In this document: one piece after another, positions 58,220 to 64,000 of the stretch
How positions within the stretch are numbered: the first letter of the stretch is position 1
Layout: each line of letters opens with the position of its first letter
Assembly (NCBI GenBank): GCA_020052375.1
Contig: JAGVPG010000030.1
Coordinates: 1 to 64,000, forward strand
Source: Actinomycetota bacterium
Lineage (GTDB): Bacteria; Actinomycetota; JAHEXW01; JAGVPG01
Direction: 5' to 3'
DNA: 64,000 nt
Made by a program: the position numbers and the translations under genes
The notes under the pieces: model-generated
What the model saw: only the letters and a program-made list of their open reading frames with translations
The model's database searches: none
Told to the model about the DNA's origin: nothing

Positions 58220-60793
58220 GTGAACTTTGTGGTAATCAAGATACTGGAAAAAGCCCTTCGTTTCGGTGAAGCGAAGAAAGAACGCGAGCTGAATGCCCTA
58301 GTGGAAAAGGTCGGGGCATTCGAACCTTCCATTTCCGTTTTATCGGACAAAAAAATAAAAGCTAAGACTTCTGAATTTAAAAAGCGTGTAGATTCAGGAG
58401 AGACACTGGAAGACCTGCTGCCCGAGGCGTTTGCCGTCGTCCGGGAGACATCCAAGCGCGTCACTTCGATGCGGCATTTCGACGAGCAGATAATCGGCGG
58501 CATAGTCCTCCACCAGGGAAATATCGCAGAAATGAAAACTGGTGAAGGAAAGACGCTCGTTGCGACATTACCCGTGTACTTGAACGCGCTGAACGGAAAA
58601 AGCGTGCACATCGTTACCGTCAACGACTACCTTGCCAAACGTGATGTACAGTGGATGGGCCCGATATATCAGACACTGGGAATGACTGTTGCCGTCCTGC
58701 AGCACGATTCCGCTTTCATCCTGGATCCGTCATACACGGTGGAGGATGAACGCATGCAGAATCTTCGACCGGTGTATAGAGACGAAGCATACAAAGCGGA
58801 TATTGTATATGGCACGAACTCCGAGTTCGGTTTCGATTATCTAAGAGACAACATGGCCCAGAACGCGGAAGAGAAAGTACAGCGCGGCTACTCATATGCG
58901 ATCGTCGATGAGGTCGACAGTATACTCGTCGATGAGGCCAGGACACCGCTCATCATATCCGGAGCCCCGGAGGAATCGACCAAACTTTATAAGCAATTCG
59001 CGCGGATCGCCCCGCTCCTCAAAACCGGAGTCGACTATGAGGTCGATGAGAAGACGCAGACTGTGGCTGTGACTGAAAGCGGCATAGCCAGGGTGGAAGA
59101 GCACCTGGGTGTCGACAATCTTTACGATCATGTGAATACGCAGTTCGTCCATCACCTGAACCAGGCCTTGAGATCCCTCACACTTTTCAAGAAGGACACG
59201 GACTACATCATCAAAGACGGCGAGGTAATCATCGTCGATGAGTTCACGGGTAGGTTGATGTTCGGGCGCCGCTACAGTGAAGGCCTGCATCAGGCGATCG
59301 AGGCAAAAGAGAAGGTGTCGATACGGGAAGAGAACCAGACGCTCGCGACGATCACATTGCAGAACTACTTCAGGATGTATGAGAAGCTATCCGGTATGAC
59401 CGGTACAGCCGCGACCGAAGCGGACGAGTTCCTTCACACGTACAAACTAGAGACGGTCGTTATCAAGACACACAAACCCATGGTCCGGCAGGATCTAACG
59501 GATGTGATATATAAGACCGAGGAAGGCAAGTTCACCGCGGTGATCGACGACATAACGGAACGGCACAAGAAAGGGCAACCGGTCCTCGTCGGGACTATAT
59601 CGATCGAGAAATCCGAGATATTGAGCAGGATGCTTCAGAAACGGGGCATAAAGCACAATGTGCTGAACGCGAAGAACCATGAGCGGGAAGCCGAGATAAT
59701 AGCCCAGGCGGGTTATAAGGCGGCCGTTACGATCGCGACCAACATGGCCGGTCGAGGCGTTGACATCATACTCGGCGAAGGCGTTACGGATTGCGGAGGG
59801 CTTCACGTCTTAGGGACGGAGAGGCACGAAGCAAGGCGTATAGACAACCAGCTAAGGGGTCGTTCGGGACGCCAGGGAGACCCGGGGTCGTCACAGTTCT
59901 ACATATCGCTGGAAGACGATCTCATGCGTTTATTCGCAGGCGAGAGGATCTCATCGATGATGGAGCGGATGGGGTTCCCCGAGGACGTGCCGATAGAGAA
60001 CCAACTGGTCAGTAGGTCGATCGAGACAGCGCAGAAGCAGGTCGAAGCGCAGAACTTCTCGATAAGAAAACACGTGCTTGAATACGATGACGTCATGAAC
60101 ACGCAGAGAGAAGTCATATATAAACAGCGGGACGAGATACTCAAAGGCGGCGACATACACGCCGAGGTGCTTGAGATCATCGAAGAACTTGTGCCGCAGG
60201 TCGTCGACACTTTCATCACCAAGGACATACATCCGGAAGATTGGGACATGGAGGGGCTTTTCAGATATATGTTGCAGCTGTATCCCGTGTCGTTTAAAGC
60301 GGATAGCCTGGACATTGCGGGTATGTCGGTCGAGAAGATGAAGGTCACGTTCCTTGAAGACGCTCTGAAGGCCTATGAGGCCAGGGAGAAAGAGCTGGGC
60401 GGCGATATGTTGAGGGACCTCGAGCGGATGGTGATGCTCAACGTCATCGACAACCACTGGCGGGAGCACTTGTACGAGATGGACTATCTTAGAGAAGGGA
60501 TAGGGTTAAGAGCGATCGGGCAGCGTGACCCGCTGGTGGAATACAAGAACGAAGGGTACGGCATGTTCCAAGACATGATCGCCTCCATCAAGGAAGATTT
60601 CCTAAGGTATATATATCACTTGCAGGTTACAGTGACCGAACCTAAGCGGACAAAACCGGTCCCGATACCGACCGGTGACGAAGAACCTGAGAAAAAAACC
60701 GAGAAGAAACATCCGCAATCGGATAAAGTAGGAAGAAACGATCCGTGCCCTTGCGGCAGCGGGAAGAAATATAAGAAGTGCTGTGGAGCGTAA
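58220..60793 (+). CDS. secA: Preprotein translocase ATPase SecA
   Basis: [34 protein letters not shown]-terminal zinc motif [20 protein letters not shown]. Confidence 0.98.
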   Translation: MNFVVIKILEKALRFGEAKKERELNALVEKVGAFEPSISVLSDKKIKAKTSEFKKRVDSGETLEDLLPEAFAVVRETSKRVTSMRHFDEQIIGGIVLHQGNIAEMKTGEGKTLVATLPVYLNALNGKSVHIVTVNDYLAKRDVQWMGPIYQTLGMTVAVLQHDSAFILDPSYTVEDERMQNLRPVYRDEAYKADIVYGTNSEFGFDYLRDNMAQNAEEKVQRGYSYAIVDEVDSILVDEARTPLIISGAPEESTKLYKQFARIAPLLKTGVDYEVDEKTQTVAVTESGIARVEEHLGVDNLYDHVNTQFVHHLNQALRSLTLFKKDTDYIIKDGEVIIVDEFTGRLMFGRRYSEGLHQAIEAKEKVSIREENQTLATITLQNYFRMYEKLSGMTGTAATEADEFLHTYKLETVVIKTHKPMVRQDLTDVIYKTEEGKFTAVIDDITERHKKGQPVLVGTISIEKSEILSRMLQKRGIKHNVLNAKNHEREAEIIAQAGYKAAVTIATNMAGRGVDIILGEGVTDCGGLHVLGTERHEARRIDNQLRGRSGRQGDPGSSQFYISLEDDLMRLFAGERISSMMERMGFPEDVPIENQLVSRSIETAQKQVEAQNFSIRKHVLEYDDVMNTQREVIYKQRDEILKGGDIHAEVLEIIEELVPQVVDTFITKDIHPEDWDMEGLFRYMLQLYPVSFKADSLDIAGMSVEKMKVTFLEDALKAYEAREKELGGDMLRDLERMVMLNVIDNHWREHLYEMDYLREGIGLRAIGQRDPLVEYKNEGYGMFQDMIASIKEDFLRYIYHLQVTVTEPKRTKPVPIPTGDEEPEKKTEKKHPQSDKVGRNDPCPCGSGKKYKKCCGA

Positions 60794-60795
60794 AA

Positions 60796-60816
60796 TAGCT
60801 AGTAGCTAGTAGCTTG
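60796..60816. repeat. Heptamer tandem repeat after secA
   Basis: TAGCTAG-TAGCTAG-TAGCTTG. Confidence 0.7.
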
Positions 60817-60836
60817 TAGAACCATAAGGGGGCAGA

Positions 60837-61935
60837 GTGCTTGTAGATCTGACGGAAGACCTGAAGGAGTTGCAGGAGAAGATATACCACCTCAAGGATT
60901 ATCTTTGACATAGAGACAAAGAAGAAACGGGTGGCCGAACTCGAGCGCGAGACCGTCAAGCCTTCCTTTTGGGATGACAAAGAGAGGGCAGGCAAGATAG
61001 CTTCCGAAGTGGCGGAGCTCAACGAAGAGATCGGCCTTTTCGAACACCTTACGAAAGAGATGATAGATCTTATCCAGCTTAACGAGCTGGCGGTCACTGA
61101 AGAAGACGTTAAATTGAGCCGCGAGGTGGAAACCGAGTACGGGAAGACTCTTAAAGACTACAACGAAGTGGAGAAGAGAAGCCTGTTCAGCGGCGAGTTC
61201 GATAAGAACGATGCGGTTGTTAGTCTGCACCCCGGGGCCGGCGGCCTTGAATCGCAGGACTGGGCGGAAATGCTGCTTAGGATGTATCTCCGTTGGGCGG
61301 ATAAAAAGAAGTTCAAGGTAGACATAAACGATTATCAACCGGATGAAGAAGCTGGGATCAAGAGCGTTATGTTCACAGTACACGGACCTTACGCGTTCGG
61401 CCTTCTGGAAGCGGAGAAAGGTGTCCATAGACTTGTCAGGATATCCCCGTTCGATCAGGCGAAACGCCGTCACACGTCTTTTGTGTCCGTCGACGCGATA
61501 CCTTTGATCGAGGTGCGCAAAGAGATCGAGATAAAACCGGAAGACTTGAGGATAGACACATACCGGTCAAGCGGGGCGGGGGGACAGCATGTAAACGTGA
61601 CCGACTCGGCTGTCCGGATCGTCCATCTGCCGACCGGCGTCACCGTCCAGTGCCAGAACGAAAGGTCTCAATTAAAGAACAAACAGACGGCCATGAAGAT
61701 CTTAAAAGCGCGCTTATTCGATCGCATGCGTAAAGAGCAGGAGAAAAAGATCGAAGAGCTTCGCGGGCAAAGGGAAGACATAGCGTTCGGCAGCCAGATC
61801 AGGTCATACGTGTTCCATCCATATCGCATGGTCAAAGACCACCGCACGGATATCGAGATAGGAGACGCCGACCGGGTGATAAACGGCGATATCGACGAGT
61901 TCATAGACGCATATTTACGGAAGGTAAAAAGATGA
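60837..61935 (+). CDS. prfB: Peptide chain release factor 2 with programmed +1 frameshift at CTT-TGA-C (TGA 60906-60908)
   Basis: GTG 60837 gives a 23-codon ORF ending KDYL*; +1 frame continues DIETKKKRVAELERE; GGQHVNVTDSAVRI. Confidence 0.95.
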
Positions 61936-62654
61936 AGCTAGTAGTAGATCTGCATACGCACACAGTGGCCAGTGGTCACGCTTTCAGTACGGTAAAGGAT
62001 AATGCTGAGGCGGCCGCGGCAAAAGGTCTTGAGGTGATCGCCATAACGGATCACGGACCGAACCTGCCAGGCGGAGCCCACAACTTCCATTTCTGGAATC
62101 TAAGGGTGCTTCCCGAGGAGATCGCCGGAGTCAGGATACTTAGAGGCGCGGAAGCCAATATAGTAGATAACAACGGTGCGCTGGATCTCGATGAAGATAC
62201 GCTGAGGTCACTCGACGTCGTCGCCATCGGTTTTCATCCGCAGTGCGGATACGAAGGGAAGACGGTCGAACAAAACACCGGGACTTTGATCAAGGCGATG
62301 AGCCTGCCTTATGTACATATCGTCGTCCACCCCGGAAACCCATGGTTTCCAATCGACCCGGAGAGGATCGTCGAAGCGGCCGGTAAGTATGATGTACTGC
62401 TTGAGCTCAACAATAGTTCCTTTGTGACGAGCCGGCCGGGCGGAGAAGACATAAGCAGGGATATATTGAACGCCGCGTACAAGGGCGGGCTTGATATCAT
62501 ATTGGGCAGCGACGCGCATATCGACAGCGCGGTCGGCGAATTCGGCGAGGCCGTGCGGGAAGCCGAAGAGGCAGGCTTCAGCGCAGACAGGATCATCAAC
62601 ACAAACAAGCAGAGGGTCCTTGAATTTCTAAAGTCAAAGAAGAAGGGATCATAA
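61932..62654 (+). CDS. PHP domain phosphatase (YcdX-like)
   Basis: VVDLHTHTVASGHAFSTVKDNAEAAAAKGLEVIAITDHGP, GSDAHIDSAVGEF. Confidence 0.93.
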   Translation: MKLVVDLHTHTVASGHAFSTVKDNAEAAAAKGLEVIAITDHGPNLPGGAHNFHFWNLRVLPEEIAGVRILRGAEANIVDNNGALDLDEDTLRSLDVVAIGFHPQCGYEGKTVEQNTGTLIKAMSLPYVHIVVHPGNPWFPIDPERIVEAAGKYDVLLELNNSSFVTSRPGGEDISRDILNAAYKGGLDIILGSDAHIDSAVGEFGEAVREAEEAGFSADRIINTNKQRVLEFLKSKKKGS

Positions 62655-62658
62655 GGAA

Positions 62659-63399
62659 GTGGCCCGAAAAAGGAAAAAAATTATTATCATCGCGGCCATC
62701 TTAATTCTAGTTGCCGGGCTACTTGTCCTGGCGGAATTCCTGGTCACCCGGCAGGCGGAAAAGATCGTGAAAGCCTCGATCAAGTCTCAATTCAAGCTGG
62801 CCAAAGACCCGGAAGTGCACGTAACATCGCATCCGATCCTGATAAAACTGGCCCTCGGGAATGTCGATCATATAGACGTAAAAGCCGAGAATGTCGCGAC
62901 GAGCCACGATGTCACCATAACTGATCTTTCGGTCAGCATAAACGGGCTTAGGATCAACATGCTCAGTTGGATACAAAAACGCAGATTATCGGTCCAGAGT
63001 GTAGACTCCGTGTTCGTCACCGTAGTACTATCTGAAAAAGAAGTGAACAGATATCTGAGCAAGTTGCTCCCCGGTTCTACAGTCAAGCTCCTTGGCGGTA
63101 AGATCCGTTATCACGGAAAGATAGGTTTTCTTGCCGGCGGAATGAAAATGGATATAAGGGGACGTTTCACACTTGGGTCGAACAACCGGTTGACTTTTAT
63201 TCCGGAGCTTCAGGACATCGAGAAGATGAATGTCGCGCCGGATGTAAAACAGTATCTATCCGATGCGTTGACCGTGGATTACGCATTGCCTGAACTGCCC
63301 GGTGGTTTCAAGATCACCAGCGTGGTCCTTAAGCCGGGCAAGATAGTGGTCAAGGGAAAACTCGAAGAATTCGATTTTGTGCGAGAGGAAATACAATGA
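62659..63399 (+). CDS. DUF2993 (LmeA-like) phospholipid-binding domain protein
   Basis: N-terminal TM, VHVTSHPILIKLALGNVDHIDVKAENV. Confidence 0.8.
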   Translation: MARKRKKIIIIAAILILVAGLLVLAEFLVTRQAEKIVKASIKSQFKLAKDPEVHVTSHPILIKLALGNVDHIDVKAENVATSHDVTITDLSVSINGLRINMLSWIQKRRLSVQSVDSVFVTVVLSEKEVNRYLSKLLPGSTVKLLGGKIRYHGKIGFLAGGMKMDIRGRFTLGSNNRLTFIPELQDIEKMNVAPDVKQYLSDALTVDYALPELPGGFKITSVVLKPGKIVVKGKLEEFDFVREEIQ

Positions 63400-64000
63400 A
63401 GGACTTAAGAAAGCATCTTGAAGAACGGGCTCTGACATTAAGGCGGCATACGATCAGGATGATCGGCAAGGCGCAATCAGGCCATCCTGGTGGTTCACTT
63501 TCGGCGGCCGATATCATGGCGGTCCTCTACTTCCACAAACTGAATATAGATCCGAAAAAACCGGATTGGCCCGACCGCGACAGGTTCGTTCTAAGCAAAG
63601 GGCATGCTTGTCCCGTTCTATACGCGGCGCTGGCCGAGAGCGGTTTCTTCCCGGTCGACGAGCTGCTTACGCTGCGGACGCTGGGCGGACGTCTGGAAGG
63701 CCATCCCGATATGCGAAAGCTTCCCGGCATCGAGATATCCGCCGGTTCGCTGGGCCAGGGACTAGCCGTCGCCAACGGAATGGCTCTGGCGGCAAGACTT
63801 GACGGCCGGAAAGCACGAATATACGTGCTGATGGGCGATGGTGAATGTCAGGAAGGCGAGGTCTGGGAGGCCTCCATGTTTGGCGCCCATCATAAACTGG
63901 ATAATGTCGTCGGCATCATCGACTACAACAATTTGCAGATAGACGGGTTTGTAAGCGACATACTGGAGATCCAGCCTTTGAAAGAGAAATGGGAGTCGTT
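63396..64000 (+). CDS. tkt: Transketolase N-terminal subunit (truncated by window end)
   Basis: GKAQSGHPGGSLSAADIMAVLYF, LSKGHACPVLYAALAESGFF, LEGHPDMRKLPGIEISAGSLGQGLAVANGMAL. Confidence 0.95.
   Translation, partial: MKDLRKHLEERALTLRRHTIRMIGKAQSGHPGGSLSAADIMAVLYFHKLNIDPKKPDWPDRDRFVLSKGHACPVLYAALAESGFFPVDELLTLRTLGGRLEGHPDMRKLPGIEISAGSLGQGLAVANGMALAARLDGRKARIYVLMGDGECQEGEVWEASMFGAHHKLDNVVGIIDYNNLQIDGFVSDILEIQPLKEKWES

Noticed and set aside
1-64000. Prophage, integrase, restriction-modification or defence island
   Set aside because: No integrase, terminase, capsid, methylase, nuclease or toxin-antitoxin-like genes were recognised; the window is mostly housekeeping and biosynthetic operons.

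Overview
The window is a 64 kb, largely syntenic chromosomal segment from an anaerobic bacterium. It is probably a deep-branching Actinomycetota or Bacillota-like lineage; this is inferred from gene content only. It begins in the 3' end of a tRNA. Next comes a redox locus with three consecutive selenoprotein genes, each with an in-frame UGA at a catalytic position: a lipoprotein peroxiredoxin, a lipoprotein thioredoxin with a UPRC motif, and a Tat-exported formate dehydrogenase followed by its FeS and cytochrome b subunits. Further blocks are: c-di-GMP enzymes (HD-GYP and a CHASE4/GGDEF gene split by an amber codon); rpmB, Asp23, FakA-like, DegV and PucR genes; two amt-PII pairs; recG-rsmD-coaD-YceD-rpmF-plsX; a fatty-acid synthesis operon with an acyl-CoA dehydrogenase plus ferredoxin-domain ETF between fabH and fabD; a 1.7 kb accessory island with large palindromes and a strong structured-RNA candidate; a BCAA superoperon with serine-biosynthesis genes embedded; a partial Tad locus; secA; prfB with the classic +1 frameshift; PHP and DUF2993 genes; and the start of transketolase. 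Intergenic spacers repeatedly carry 7-, 8- or 9-nt tandem repeats, several of which contain the Shine-Dalgarno of the next gene. All calls come from reading the sequence and supplied ORFs; no searches were run.
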